A DNA stretch of 64,000 nucleotides from Pseudomonas sp. MPC6 (lineage in GTDB: Bacteria; Pseudomonadota; Gammaproteobacteria; Pseudomonadales; Pseudomonadaceae), in assembly GCF_006094435.1 (NCBI RefSeq), contig NZ_CP034783.1, positions 1,267,001 through 1,331,000 on the forward strand, given 5' to 3'. A program made the translations under genes and the position numbers. The notes beneath the pieces are model-generated. The model was not told where the DNA came from. It saw only the letters and a list, made by a program, of their open reading frames with translations, and searched no databases. Shown here one piece after another: positions 7,533-16,830 of this stretch. How positions within the stretch are numbered: the stretch's first letter is position 1; each line of letters begins with the position of its first letter.

Positions 7533-7910
7533 TTAGGCGGTTTTCCAGGTGATTTCTTCTTCACCGTCGGCGCTGATGCGCATCCAGCGGTCCGCCGTTT
7601 CTTCACCTTCTTCTTCGACCCACGTCCCGGGCGCGCAACGCACTTCGACGTTCAGCGCGGCGAAGGCTGCGCGGGCGCAGGCGATGTCGTCTTCCCACGG
7701 GGTCTGGTCGCTGTCCAGGAACAGGCTGTTCCACTTGCCCACGGCTTTCGGCAGCCAGGTCACCGGTACATTGCCGGCCTTGCACTTGTAGGTCTGGCCT
7801 TTCTTGACCCATTCACTGCACTGGCCCAACGCCTCGCTAAGCCAGTCTGCGACGGCTTTGTAGTCGACGTCGGCGTCTTTCAGGTAAATCTCGATATCGG
7901 GTTGGCGCAT
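7533..7910 (-). CDS. Conserved-looking small acidic protein of unknown function
   Basis: A 125-residue soluble protein beginning MRQPDIEIYLKDADVDY. It is rich in Trp and acidic residues, with a C-terminal EEEGEETADRWMRISADGEEE stretch, and has no signal peptide or membrane segment. ATG 7910 is preferred because GAGGA lies six bases upstream; a GTG at 7922 is also in frame. Codon use looks like that of neighbouring genes, so it is probably real. It sits downstream of rlmA on the same strand. I do not recognise a family with a known role. Confidence 0.7.
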   Translation of the reverse strand: MRQPDIEIYLKDADVDYKAVADWLSEALGQCSEWVKKGQTYKCKAGNVPVTWLPKAVGKWNSLFLDSDQTPWEDDIACARAAFAALNVEVRCAPGTWVEEEGEETADRWMRISADGEEEITWKTA

Positions 7911-7984
7911 GGATGTCCTCACTGCGGTCTGAAAAATCCATTCGCGGATTTAGCCGGCCTCGAGCTGTTGCTCGAGACCCAAAA

Positions 7985-8794
7985 TTATTGAAGTACGAAG
8001 TAATCGTAGCGCATCGAAACAGTGACCTCGAAAGGCTCCACTTGCTCAATGACCGCCGCCCGGCGTTCAGCACTGGCGCGCCAGCCGTGGGGCGTCATGG
8101 CGAGCAGGTTCGCGCGGTCCTGACCCTTTTCCAGGGTCAGTTTGAATTCCAGGGTCTCACTGTGTTGCAGCGTCATGCCTTCCGGCACCAGGGCCAGATG
8201 CTTGTCGTCGGTGTACTCACGGACTTCGTCGTAGAGGCTTTCGCGCAATTCCATCAGATGGCCGCGAGTCGGCCCGACTTTCATCAAGCCGCCGCCAGGG
8301 CTGAGCAGGCGTTTGGCTTCTTCCCAGTCCAGCGGGCTGAAAACGCTCGCGAGGAACTGGCAACTGCCGGACGCCAATGGCACCCGCGCCATGCTGGCGA
8401 TCAACCAGGTCAGTTGCGGATTGCGTTTGCAGGCACGTTTGACCGCTTCGCGGGAGATGTCCAGCGCGTAACCATCGGCGTTCGGCAAGGCCTCGGCAAT
8501 TTGCGCGGTGTAGTACCCCTCGCCACAGCCGATGTCCAGCCAGCGCTGCGGCGCATACCCGGCAGCCAGCTCCGCCAGACGCTTGGCCACCGGCGCGTAA
8601 TGGCCGGCATTCAAGAAGTCGCGGCGGGCTTCGACCATTGCCAGGTTATCCCCGGGGTCGCGGCTGTTTTTGTGCTGCACCGGCAACAGGTTCAGGTAAC
8701 CCTGGCGTGCGCGGTCGAATCGATGCCCGGCGGGGCAGGCCACGCCGTTGTCCACCGCGTTCAGCGGTTCGCTGCAGATCGGGCAGGCCAGCAT
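7985..8794 (-). CDS. rlmA: 23S rRNA (guanine-745-N1)-methyltransferase
   Basis: Methylates N1 of G745 in helix 35 of 23S rRNA using S-adenosylmethionine. An N-terminal zinc-binding knuckle is visible (Cys4, Cys7, Cys20, His24), as expected for RlmA(I). The SAM-binding motif WLDIGCGEGYY is at about residues 85-95. The 269-residue length is typical. Its ATG overlaps the dapE stop by one base (TGATG), suggesting translational coupling. It could also be called rrmA. Relatives with tylosin-resistance activity (RlmA(II)) occur mainly in Gram-positives. Confidence 0.92.
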   Translation of the reverse strand: MLACPICSEPLNAVDNGVACPAGHRFDRARQGYLNLLPVQHKNSRDPGDNLAMVEARRDFLNAGHYAPVAKRLAELAAGYAPQRWLDIGCGEGYYTAQIAEALPNADGYALDISREAVKRACKRNPQLTWLIASMARVPLASGSCQFLASVFSPLDWEEAKRLLSPGGGLMKVGPTRGHLMELRESLYDEVREYTDDKHLALVPEGMTLQHSETLEFKLTLEKGQDRANLLAMTPHGWRASAERRAAVIEQVEPFEVTVSMRYDYFVLQ

Positions 8795-9945
8795 CAGGCG
8801 AGCAACTTGATCAGGGTCTGGTAGTAGATGTCGGTCAGCACGTCGAGGTCGGCGGCCAGCACGCGCTCGTTGACCTGATGGATCGTCGCGTTGACCGGGC
8901 CCAGTTCAACCACTTGCGTGCCCATGGTCGCAATGAAACGTCCGTCGGACGTGCCACCACTGGTAGAGGCTTTGGTGGCGCGACCGGTGACGTCCTTGAT
9001 GCTCGACGCGACGGCATCCAGTAGCGCGCCCGGCTCGGTCAGGAACGGCAGGCCGGACAGCGCCCAGTCGATGTGCCAGTCCAGGCCATGCTTGTCGAGG
9101 AGATCGGCAACGCGCTTTTGCAGGCCTTCGACGGTCGACTCGGTGGAGAAGCGGAAGTTGAACACGGCCACCAGGTCACCGGGGATCACATTGGTCGCGC
9201 CGGTGCCGGAATTGACGTTGGAGATCTGGAAGCTGGTCGGCGGGAAGAAGTCGTTGCCGTGGTCCCAGTGCTCGGCGGCCAGTTCGGCCAGCGCCGGTGC
9301 GGCGAGGTGGATCGGGTTCTTCGCCAGGTGGGGATACGCGACGTGACCCTGCACTCCGCGTACGGTCAATTTGGCGCCGAGGGAGCCGCGACGACCGTTT
9401 TTGACTACGTCACCGACCAACGTGGTGCTCGACGGTTCGCCGACGATGCACCAGTCCAGGCGTTCCTTGCGGGCGGCGAGGCGTTCGATCACCGCCTTGG
9501 TGCCGTGATGGGCCGGGCCTTCTTCGTCGCTGGTAATCAGGAACGCGACCTTGCCCTTGTGATCCGGGTAGTCGGCGACGAAACGCTCGGCTGCCACCGT
9601 CATGGCGGCGAGGCTGCCTTTCATGTCCGCCGCGCCACGGCCGCAGAGCATGCCGTGTTCGTCGATCAGCGCGTTGAACGGGTCGATCTGCCAGGCGGTG
9701 ACCGGGCCGGTCGGCACGACATCGGTGTGGCCGGCGAAGCACAGCACCGGGCCGTCGTGTTTGCCGTGGGTCGCCCAGAAGTTATCCACATCTTCGATGC
9801 GCATCGGTTCCAGCGCAAAACCGGCATCGCCCAGGCGCTGCATCATCTGCTTCTGGCAATCAGCGTCGACCGGCGTCACGGATGGACGGCGGATCAGGTC
9901 GATGGCGAGTTGAAGGGTCGGCGAAAGGTCGGCGTGGGCCGTCAT
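8794..9945 (-). CDS. dapE: Succinyl-diaminopimelate desuccinylase
   Basis: Hydrolyses N-succinyl-LL-diaminopimelate to LL-diaminopimelate and succinate in the succinylase branch of lysine and meso-DAP synthesis. It is a 383-residue M20-type zinc hydrolase. Metal-site motifs are seen as [10 protein letters not shown] (His73, Asp75), GRGAADMKG and DEEGPAHHG, with a C-terminal His in the GTSDGRFI region and beyond. ATG 9945 has GGAG about seven bases upstream; longer in-frame starts run into a REP element. It is co-directional and coupled with rlmA. Confidence 0.96.
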   Translation of the reverse strand: MTAHADLSPTLQLAIDLIRRPSVTPVDADCQKQMMQRLGDAGFALEPMRIEDVDNFWATHGKHDGPVLCFAGHTDVVPTGPVTAWQIDPFNALIDEHGMLCGRGAADMKGSLAAMTVAAERFVADYPDHKGKVAFLITSDEEGPAHHGTKAVIERLAARKERLDWCIVGEPSSTTLVGDVVKNGRRGSLGAKLTVRGVQGHVAYPHLAKNPIHLAAPALAELAAEHWDHGNDFFPPTSFQISNVNSGTGATNVIPGDLVAVFNFRFSTESTVEGLQKRVADLLDKHGLDWHIDWALSGLPFLTEPGALLDAVASSIKDVTGRATKASTSGGTSDGRFIATMGTQVVELGPVNATIHQVNERVLAADLDVLTDIYYQTLIKLLA

Positions 9946-9984
9946 GGAAAACTCCGGAAAACTTGAATATGGGCGCGGTCTTAA

Positions 9985-10056
9985 TGTGGGAGCGGGCTTG
10001 CTCGCGAAGCTTTTGACGTCAGTGATGACGCCTTCGCGAGCAAGCCCGCTCCCACA
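9985..10056. repeat. REP doublet, GGGCTTGCTCGC class
   Basis: TGTGGGAGCGGGCTTGCTCG and its inverted copy AGCAAGCCCGCTCCCACA, separated by a short loop. Lies upstream of dapE. Confidence 0.9.
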
Positions 10057-10164
10057 GGTATTGAGTTCGGCCGTTAAACCGAGTCCCGCCAAGGCCTGCA
10101 AAATGGCGGTTATCTTAAAGCAAAACGGCGACCATTGGCCGCCGTTTAGTGCATCCGCAGCGAT

Positions 10165-12756
10165 TTAGACCGCTGGTAGCGGCTCGGCTTCGACCGAAGG
10201 TTTCGGCAGCGAAGACAGGAACGCCATGATCAGCGCCGCCAGGTAAGGCAGCGACTGCACCAGCAGCATGGTCACCCAGAAGCGCATGTCGTTGCTCGGC
10301 ATGCCGTTCACCAGGAAGATCCCCAGCGCCGCACCCCACAACAGCAGCATGATGAACACTTCTTCCCGCGCCTCGGAGATGGCCACCCAGAAACCGTGGT
10401 TATCGGCGTTTTTCGGGGTGCGGAAGAACGGAATGCTGCTGGTGAAGAAGCCGTACAACACCGCCTTGGCGATGGTGTGCGACAACGCCAGCCCGGCCAG
10501 TGCCGCGCAGAAGGCATCCTTGAGGTTGACCCCCACCGCACGACGGTAGAGGAAGATGATCTTGCCGACCTTGAACACAAACAGCGCCAATGGCGGGATC
10601 GCGAAAATCAACAATGGCGGATCGACCCGTTGCGGCACGATGATCATCGCCGCCGACCACAACAGCGCACCGACGGTGAAGAAGATGTTCATGCCGTCCG
10701 CCACCCACGGCAACCAGCCCGCGAGGAAGTGGTAACGCTGGCCACGGGTCAGTTCGGTGTCCTTGCCGCGCAACAGGCTGGCGGTGTGACGCTTGATGAT
10801 CTGAATCGCGCCATAGGCCCAGCGGAATCGCTGTTTCTTGAAGTCGATAAAGGTATCGGGCATCAGGCCTTTGCCGTAGCTGGTGTGGTAATACGCCGCC
10901 GACAGGCCTTTTTCGAACACGCGCAGGCCCAGCTCGGCGTCTTCACAGATGCACCAGTCGGCCCAGCCGAGCTCCTCGAGCACCGAGCGCCGGGTCATGG
11001 TCATGGTGCCGTGCTGGATGATCGCGTCACGGTCGTTGCGAGTGACCATGCCGATGTGGAAGAAACCTTTGTATTCCGCGTAGCAGAGCTTCTTGAAGGT
11101 GCTTTCGTTCTGGTCGCGGTAATCCTGTGGCGATTGCACCACGGCGATTTTCGGATCGGCGAAGTGCGGCACCATGTGCTTGAGCCAGTTCGGATCGACG
11201 CAGTAGTCCGAGTCGATCACCGCAATCACTTCGGCATCCTTGGCGGTGTGCGGAATCAGGTAATTCAGCGCGCCGCCCTTGAAACCGGCCAGCGGCGCGA
11301 CATGGAAGAACTTGAAGCGCGGGCCGAGGGTTTCGCAGTAATCGCGCACCGGTTCCCAGACCGCCGGGTCCTTGGTGTTGTTGTCGATGATCAGGACTTC
11401 GAAGTCCGGGTAATCGAGGTTGGCCAGGGCGTTGAGGGTCTGTTTGACCATCTCCGGCGGCTCGTTGTAGCAAGGGACGTGAATCGACACTTTCGGTCGG
11501 TAGTCCGAATCCCCCACCACCGGCAGGAATTCGCGCCGACGCTTGTGGGTCCAGACCGCTTCGGCCAGTTCGTGGGCCTCGGTCAGCAGCACGATAAACA
11601 CCCCGAGCGCGCCGAGGCCGAGCAGGAAACCCACCGTCAGGCTGAACCAGGTGCTGTATTGCAGGCTGTAGTCGTAACCGATCCACACCAGTACCGAACC
11701 GCAGAGGAACGCGATGAAGGTCAGGAAGGTGCGACCGCGTTGGCGCAGGGCCGAGCCGTCGATCATCAACAGGGTCAGGGACAGCAGGGCCAATACCACC
11801 GAGCCGACAGCCAGCACCCGCCATTGCGGAATTGCGACGACCGGACCGTCGAAGTTGAATTTCTGCTGGCGTGCGGCGTTGAACACACCCCAATAAGCGC
11901 CTACCGAGCCTTCATCGCTGGCCTTCCAGGGCTGGTCAAACGCTTCGATGACGAAGTAGTTGAAACCCTGGCGGTTGAGCTTGTTGACCAGTGTACGCAG
12001 GTAAATCGCCTGGTCTGCCGGTGACGCATCGGCGCCGCCGCGCATACGGCCGTTGCTCGGCCAGCCGACTTCCGACAGCAACAGCGGTTTTTTCGGGAAC
12101 ATTTTTTTCAGGTCGCGGGCGCGGTCGAGCACGAACTGCCCGGCCTGTTCCATCGGCACATGCTCCCAATAGGGCAGGACGTGCGCGGCGATCAGGTCTA
12201 CGTGCTTGGCCAGGCTGGGGTTTTCTTCCCAGACGTGCCACTGCTCGGAGGTGGTCACCGGCACTTTCACCGCCGCGCGCACGCGATCGAGGATAATGCT
12301 GAGCTCCGGGGCGGTAATTTCCTTACGGAAGATCGCCTCGTTGCCTACAACCACCCGGACCACGCTGCGCGAACTGTTGGCGATTTCGATCGCACGCGTG
12401 ATCTCGCGCTCGTTACGCTCCTCGTCCGGGCTGATCCAGATGCCGAGGGTGACCCTCAGGCCGAATTCTTCTGCCAGTTTGGGAATGTTTCCCAGGGTGC
12501 CATCGACCGAGTACGTACGGATGTTGTCCGTCAGCTTGCTCAGGATCTCCAGATCGCGACGCATTTCATCGTCGGTCGGATACTGCTCTTTCTGCGGGTA
12601 CTGGCCTTGCTGGAACGGCGAGTATGAAAAGCCGGAGATCTGTTCGGGCCAGTTGGGGGCGGTAACCGGGCGATTGATCAGCGCCCAGAAGCCGGTAAAC
12701 AAGGCAGCGATGGCGAGCACCACCACCAGGTTGAGTCCAAATTTACGCGATGACAT
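10165..12756 (-). CDS. ndvB: NdvB-like beta-glucan synthase (GH17-like domain plus GT2)
   Basis: An 863-residue membrane enzyme expected to make periplasmic cyclic or linear beta-(1,3)-glucans. After one membrane anchor (about residues 8-25) comes a periplasmic GH17-like domain with VGNEAI and LSEVGWPS, which hold the two glutamates typical of that fold. A second membrane region is followed by a cytosolic GT2 domain with VIDSDYC (DxD) and QRFRW (QxxRW), then several C-terminal membrane helices. Length and layout match Pseudomonas NdvB, linked in P. aeruginosa to biofilm-specific antibiotic tolerance. ATG 12756 is chosen because MSSRKFGLNLVVV starts just before the anchor. The gene is alone in its transcription unit. 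Confidence 0.88.
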   Translation of the reverse strand: MSSRKFGLNLVVVLAIAALFTGFWALINRPVTAPNWPEQISGFSYSPFQQGQYPQKEQYPTDDEMRRDLEILSKLTDNIRTYSVDGTLGNIPKLAEEFGLRVTLGIWISPDEERNEREITRAIEIANSSRSVVRVVVGNEAIFRKEITAPELSIILDRVRAAVKVPVTTSEQWHVWEENPSLAKHVDLIAAHVLPYWEHVPMEQAGQFVLDRARDLKKMFPKKPLLLSEVGWPSNGRMRGGADASPADQAIYLRTLVNKLNRQGFNYFVIEAFDQPWKASDEGSVGAYWGVFNAARQQKFNFDGPVVAIPQWRVLAVGSVVLALLSLTLLMIDGSALRQRGRTFLTFIAFLCGSVLVWIGYDYSLQYSTWFSLTVGFLLGLGALGVFIVLLTEAHELAEAVWTHKRRREFLPVVGDSDYRPKVSIHVPCYNEPPEMVKQTLNALANLDYPDFEVLIIDNNTKDPAVWEPVRDYCETLGPRFKFFHVAPLAGFKGGALNYLIPHTAKDAEVIAVIDSDYCVDPNWLKHMVPHFADPKIAVVQSPQDYRDQNESTFKKLCYAEYKGFFHIGMVTRNDRDAIIQHGTMTMTRRSVLEELGWADWCICEDAELGLRVFEKGLSAAYYHTSYGKGLMPDTFIDFKKQRFRWAYGAIQIIKRHTASLLRGKDTELTRGQRYHFLAGWLPWVADGMNIFFTVGALLWSAAMIIVPQRVDPPLLIFAIPPLALFVFKVGKIIFLYRRAVGVNLKDAFCAALAGLALSHTIAKAVLYGFFTSSIPFFRTPKNADNHGFWVAISEAREEVFIMLLLWGAALGIFLVNGMPSNDMRFWVTMLLVQSLPYLAALIMAFLSSLPKPSVEAEPLPAV

Positions 12757-13000
12757 AGCTATTTCGGGTTCCAAAGGCTGTGGAACTAAGGACCGGTCGG
12801 CGAGCGCCAAGGGGCGCGCATCCTACACCGGGCATCGCCTGAGCGTACAGCTGACAGGGAAATGCCCTACGTTTGGCAATCCAACTCGGCTTAAGTTCTT
12901 TCGTTGCCCTTCGTAGGATGATTCCTGGTTCTGTGTAGCCTGAATGAAGAAATCAAGACGCCGTTCATAGCCCAAAGATGCTCTTGGCCGACTTCGGCCC

Positions 13001-13006
13001 TATAAT
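13001..13006 (+). promoter_or_regulatory. Candidate -10 element for tcdA
   Basis: Perfect TATAAT followed by GCGCGCC, about 20 bases before the start codon. No good -35 is seen at the right distance. Confidence 0.45.
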
Positions 13007-13026
13007 GCGCGCCGGTTTTTGGGGTA

Positions 13027-13845
13027 ATGGTCATGAGTACAGAAGATCCGCGGTTTGCTGGCATCGCCCGGTTGTATGGCATCGAGGGCCTGGAGCGCTT
13101 GCGCGCGGCCCATGTGGCGATCGTCGGTGTCGGCGGCGTCGGCTCCTGGGCGGCGGAAGCCGTTGCCCGGTGTGGCGTGGGCGAAATTTCGCTGTTCGAC
13201 CTGGACGATGTCTGTGTCAGCAACGCCAATCGTCAGCTGCATGCGCTGGACAGCACGGTCGGCAAGCCCAAGGTCGAGGTGATGGCCGAGCGCCTGCGCG
13301 GGATCAACCCGGACTGCACGGTGCACGCGGTGGCGGATTTCGTCACCCGCGAGACCATGGCCGAGTACATCACGCCGAACATCGACTGCGTGATCGACTG
13401 CATCGACAGTGTGAACGCCAAGGCTGCGCTGATCGCCTGGTGCAAGCGGCGCAAGATCCAGATCATCACCACCGGCGGCGCGGGCGGGCAGATCGACCCG
13501 ACGCTGATCCAGGTGTGCGACCTGAACCGCACGTTCAATGACCCGCTGGCGTCGAAAGTACGCTCGACCCTGCGCCGCGATTACAACTTCTCCCGCACCG
13601 TGACCCGCCATTACAGCGTGCCCTGCGTGTTTTCCACCGAACAGCTGCGCTACCCGAAACCGGACGGCAGCATTTGCTTGCAGAAGAGTTTTGTCGGCGA
13701 TGGCGTGAAGCTGGACTGCGCCGGCGGGTTTGGCGCGGTGATGATGGTGACGGCGACGTTCGGCATGGTCGCGGCGACCAAGGCTGTGGATAAGATTGTG
13801 GCTGGGGTGCGGCGGCCGGCGGATCGCGTTAAGCCTGAAGTTTAA
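13027..13845 (+). CDS. tcdA: tRNA threonylcarbamoyladenosine dehydratase
   Basis: ATP-dependent E1-like enzyme that cyclises t6A at position 37 of ANN-decoding tRNAs to ct6A. The nucleotide-binding motif IVGVGGVGSWAAEA begins near residue 32, and the GGAGGQIDPT segment matches TcdA (also called CsdL). The 272-residue length is typical. A second ATG at 13033 (MSTEDPRF) has better spacing from the GGGG ribosome binding site and may be the true start. It faces csdE and csdA, which supply sulfur relay and are linked to TcdA in E. coli. Confidence 0.95.
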   Translation: MVMSTEDPRFAGIARLYGIEGLERLRAAHVAIVGVGGVGSWAAEAVARCGVGEISLFDLDDVCVSNANRQLHALDSTVGKPKVEVMAERLRGINPDCTVHAVADFVTRETMAEYITPNIDCVIDCIDSVNAKAALIAWCKRRKIQIITTGGAGGQIDPTLIQVCDLNRTFNDPLASKVRSTLRRDYNFSRTVTRHYSVPCVFSTEQLRYPKPDGSICLQKSFVGDGVKLDCAGGFGAVMMVTATFGMVAATKAVDKIVAGVRRPADRVKPEV

Positions 13846-13884
13846 CTGTTGTGGCTGATGGCCTCTTCGTCGGAACGCCGCCCG

Positions 13885-13974
13885 GAGCAAGCCCGCTCCC
13901 ACATTTGATCGGTGTCGGTCACAAAAACCAGGTGCGCCACAAATCCAATGTGGAAGCGGGCTTGCTCGCGAAGG
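13885..13974. repeat. Two REP halves in tail-to-tail order
   Basis: GAGCAAGCCCGCTCCCACA (13885-13903, minus orientation) precedes TGTGGAAGCGGGCTTGCTCG (from 13949, plus orientation). This is the reverse of the normal doublet order. Lies between tcdA and csdE. Confidence 0.75.
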
Positions 13975-13977
13975 CGA

Positions 13978-14382
13978 TTAGCCCGCCAACTCATTCATCC
14001 GCTGGAGCACGGCGTTCAGGCCATTACTGCGCGACGACGACAGATGGCGGCTCAGCCCCAACTGACTGAACCACTCCGGCAAATCCACCTGCCGCAACTC
14101 AGCCGCGGACAACCCATTGACCCGTGCCAGCAACAACGCCACCAACCCGCGAATCAACCGCGCATCGCTGCTCGCGGCGAACTGCCAATGACCATCCTGC
14201 AACGCGCCCACCAGCCACACCTGACTTTCACAGCCGTGCACCCGATTGGCATCAACCTTATCCACATCGCTCAATGCAGGCAGACGGTCGCCCCACTGCA
14301 TCAGCAGCCGCGCCCGCTGTTCCCATCCGGCGGCAGCCTGGAAGGTTTCGAGCGCGGCAACCGCATCGGCCGGCAAGTTCAC
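13978..14382 (-). CDS. csdE: SufE-family sulfur acceptor (CsdE)
   Basis: A 134-residue SufE-fold protein that accepts persulfide sulfur from its desulfurase partner. The acceptor cysteine is Cys51 in HGCESQVW. It starts by an ATGA overlap with the stop of the csdA-type gene upstream, so the pair is translationally coupled. This pairing, and tcdA next door, favour CsdE over SufE: no suf operon genes are nearby. Expected role is sulfur supply to the ct6A pathway or to Fe-S assembly. Confidence 0.9.
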   Translation of the reverse strand: MNLPADAVAALETFQAAAGWEQRARLLMQWGDRLPALSDVDKVDANRVHGCESQVWLVGALQDGHWQFAASSDARLIRGLVALLLARVNGLSAAELRQVDLPEWFSQLGLSRHLSSSRSNGLNAVLQRMNELAG

Positions 14383-15584
14383 CGCAACAACTCCAGCGCC
14401 TGATCCAGCGCGTCAAAGAACCGCTCCAGGTCTTCGGAGTCGTTGTACAGCGCCAACGACACCCGAATCGCCCCGGCCAGTTCAAAGCTTTTCAACAGCG
14501 GCATTGCACAGTGATGGCCCGCACGCACGGCAATCCCTTGTTCCGTCAGCAGATGGGCCAGGTCGGAGTTATGCACACCCTCGACCACAAAACTGACCAG
14601 CGCCAACTGCGGCTTGCCCAGCAGGCGGATGCCAGTGCGCGCTTCAAGGCCTTTGAGCAAATAGTCATGCAACGCCGCTTCGTGGGCGGACACGGCTTCC
14701 TGATCGAGCCCGGCCAGGTAATCGAGGGTCGCCCCCAGGCCGATCACACTGGCAATCGGCGGAGTACCGGCTTCAAAACCCAGTGGCGCCGGACGAAAGC
14801 GGGCGTCGTGATAATTGGCCTCCATCACCATTTCACCGCCAAACTGCCAGTGGCGCAGTTGCTCCAGCGCTTTATCACGCCCGAACAGCACGCCGAGGCC
14901 CTCGGGGCCATAGAGCTTATGGCTGGAAAACACATAGAAGTCGCAACCCAGCGCTTGTACGTCATGTCGACCATGAACGACGCCCTGGGCGCCATCGACC
15001 ACGGTCAATGCGTCATGTGCCTGGGCGATTGCCAACAACGCGGGCAACGGCTGCCAGGCGCCAAGCACGTTGGACAGCTGGCTGACTGCCACCAGGCGGG
15101 TTCGTGGATTGATCAACTGCGCAGCGGCATCAAGATCAATCAAGCCACTGGCATCCAGCGGCAGGACCACCAGCTTCAGGTCGCGACGGTGGGCCAGTTG
15201 CTGCCACGGCAGCAGATTGGCGTGATGCTCCAGGGCGCTGATGACGATTTCATCGCCCGGATTGAACAGGTGTTCCAGGCCATAGGCCAGAAGATTCAGC
15301 GCGGACGTCGCGCCGTGGGTAAAGATGATCTGCCCGCAATCGCCGGCATTGAGCCATTGGGCAACCTTGCGGCGGCTGTCCTCGAACGCCTGGGTGGCAT
15401 GCGCGCCGGGCAAGTGTTGCGCCCGATGCACGTTGGCCGCGCCGTTGGCGTAGTAATGCGCCAGGGCATCCAGCAGGGCTTGGGGTTTTTGCGTGGTGGC
15501 GGCGTTGTCCAGATAGGTCTGGTCTTGCCGTTGCAATGCGGCGATGGCCGGAAAATCGGCGCGCCAGGGAGAGGGAATCATCAT
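14379..15584 (-). CDS. csdA: Cysteine desulfurase (CsdA/SufS type)
   Basis: A PLP-dependent class V aminotransferase-fold enzyme that removes sulfur from cysteine as persulfide. The PLP lysine is Lys223 in SSHKLYGP, and the catalytic cysteine is Cys359 in RAGHHCAMP, as in group II desulfurases. Early motif YLDNAATTQKP is typical. The 401-residue length assumes ATG 15584 (MMIPSPWRADFP); longer in-frame starts read into a REP element and are rejected. Overlaps csdE by four bases. Confidence 0.93.
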   Translation of the reverse strand: MMIPSPWRADFPAIAALQRQDQTYLDNAATTQKPQALLDALAHYYANGAANVHRAQHLPGAHATQAFEDSRRKVAQWLNAGDCGQIIFTHGATSALNLLAYGLEHLFNPGDEIVISALEHHANLLPWQQLAHRRDLKLVVLPLDASGLIDLDAAAQLINPRTRLVAVSQLSNVLGAWQPLPALLAIAQAHDALTVVDGAQGVVHGRHDVQALGCDFYVFSSHKLYGPEGLGVLFGRDKALEQLRHWQFGGEMVMEANYHDARFRPAPLGFEAGTPPIASVIGLGATLDYLAGLDQEAVSAHEAALHDYLLKGLEARTGIRLLGKPQLALVSFVVEGVHNSDLAHLLTEQGIAVRAGHHCAMPLLKSFELAGAIRVSLALYNDSEDLERFFDALDQALELLR

Positions 15585-15629
15585 GGTGTTCGGCCCTGAT
15601 AAACATGGGCGGGGGTACGCCTGACCCTG

Positions 15630-15729
15630 TGTAGGAGCGAGCTTGCTCGCGAAAAACCCATGGACGACACGTGCTGTCTGGTGCCGCGCGTTATCGTTAA
15701 CGTCCATCGCGAGCGAGCTCGCTCCTACA
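15630..15729. repeat. REP doublet, AGCTTGCTCGC class
   Basis: TGTAGGAGCGAGCTTGCTCG and its inverted copy ending CTCGCTCCTACA. Lies between dapD and csdA. Confidence 0.88.
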
Positions 15730-15762
15730 GAGGTGATCGTGTGACGCTGCCAGCAGCGCTGC

Positions 15763-16797
15763 TTAGTTGTGAGCGTGCAGCGCTTCGTTCAGTTCGATGG
15801 CCGATTTGTGGGTTTTGCATTCCACGGCACCGGTCTGCGAATTGCGGCGGAACAGCAGGTCCGATTGGCCGGCCAGTTCACGGGCTTTCACCACTTTGAC
15901 CAGCGCGTTGTGCTCGTCCAGCAAAGCCACCTTGGTCCCGGCGGTGATGTACAGGCCCGATTCAACGGTGTTGCGGTCGCCCAACGGAATACCGATACCG
16001 GCGTTGGCGCCGATCAGGCAGCCTTCGCCGACCTTGATCACGATGTTACCGCCGCCCGACAGGGTGCCCATGGTCGAGCAACCGCCGCCCAGGTCCGAGC
16101 CCTTGCCGACGAATACGCCCGCGGAAACACGGCCTTCGATCATGCCCGGGCCTTCGGTGCCGGCGTTGAAGTTGACGAAACCTTCGTGCATCACGGTGGT
16201 GCCTTCGCCGACATAGGCGCCCAGGCGCAGACGTGCCGCATCAGCGATACGCACACCGGCCGGCACCACGTAGTCGGTCATTTTCGGGAACTTGTCCACC
16301 GAGAACACTTCCAGCAGCTCGCCACGCAGGCGGGCTTCCAGTTGACGCTCGGCCAGTTCGGCCAGGTCGATGGCGCCCTGGCTGGTCCACGCCACGTTCG
16401 GCAGCAACGGGAAAATCCCGGTGAGGTTCAAACCGTGCGGCTTGACCAGGCGATGGGACAGCAAGTGCAGCTTGAGATAAGCCTCAGGCGTGGAAGACAG
16501 TGGCGCATCTTCGGCCAGAACGGTGGCGACCAGCGGCTTGTGGCTTTCGGCCAGACGGGTGAGCAGGGCGGCCTGGACAGCGTCGACGCCTTTGAGCGCG
16601 TCGGCCAGTTGCGAAGCCTGAGCGAGGGTGAAGGTGATGGCCTGGTTGCCTTCGGTGTAGCCCAGAATGGGCGCAATGGCGGCGACCAGTTCGGCCGACG
16701 GGTTGAGCAGTGGCTGCGCGTAAAACACTTCCAGCCATGCGCCTTGACGGTTTTGAGTGCCGACACCAAAGGCCAGGCTGAACAGGGTAGTGGACAT
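15763..16797 (-). CDS. dapD: Tetrahydrodipicolinate N-succinyltransferase
   Basis: Transfers succinyl from succinyl-CoA to tetrahydrodipicolinate, opening the succinylase branch of DAP and lysine synthesis. The 344-residue form with a long N-terminal domain (MSTTLFSLAFGVGTQNRQGA) is the usual Pseudomonas type. The C-terminal half shows left-handed beta-helix hexapeptide repeats (VRIADAARLRLGAYVGEGT, VSAGVFVGKGSDLGGG, VGEGCLIGANAGIGIPLGD). It lies 33 bases after the ArsC-like gene on the same strand, likely one operon. The next steps, dapC and dapE, are in this window too but not adjacent. Confidence 0.97.
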   Translation of the reverse strand: MSTTLFSLAFGVGTQNRQGAWLEVFYAQPLLNPSAELVAAIAPILGYTEGNQAITFTLAQASQLADALKGVDAVQAALLTRLAESHKPLVATVLAEDAPLSSTPEAYLKLHLLSHRLVKPHGLNLTGIFPLLPNVAWTSQGAIDLAELAERQLEARLRGELLEVFSVDKFPKMTDYVVPAGVRIADAARLRLGAYVGEGTTVMHEGFVNFNAGTEGPGMIEGRVSAGVFVGKGSDLGGGCSTMGTLSGGGNIVIKVGEGCLIGANAGIGIPLGDRNTVESGLYITAGTKVALLDEHNALVKVVKARELAGQSDLLFRRNSQTGAVECKTHKSAIELNEALHAHN

Positions 16798-16830
16798 GTA
16801 AATACCTCTAACAAAATTGAACGGGCTGCC

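Noticed and set aside
9946-10101. Longer DapE start
   Set aside because: The extra codons translate a REP element; ATG 9945 has a good ribosome binding site.
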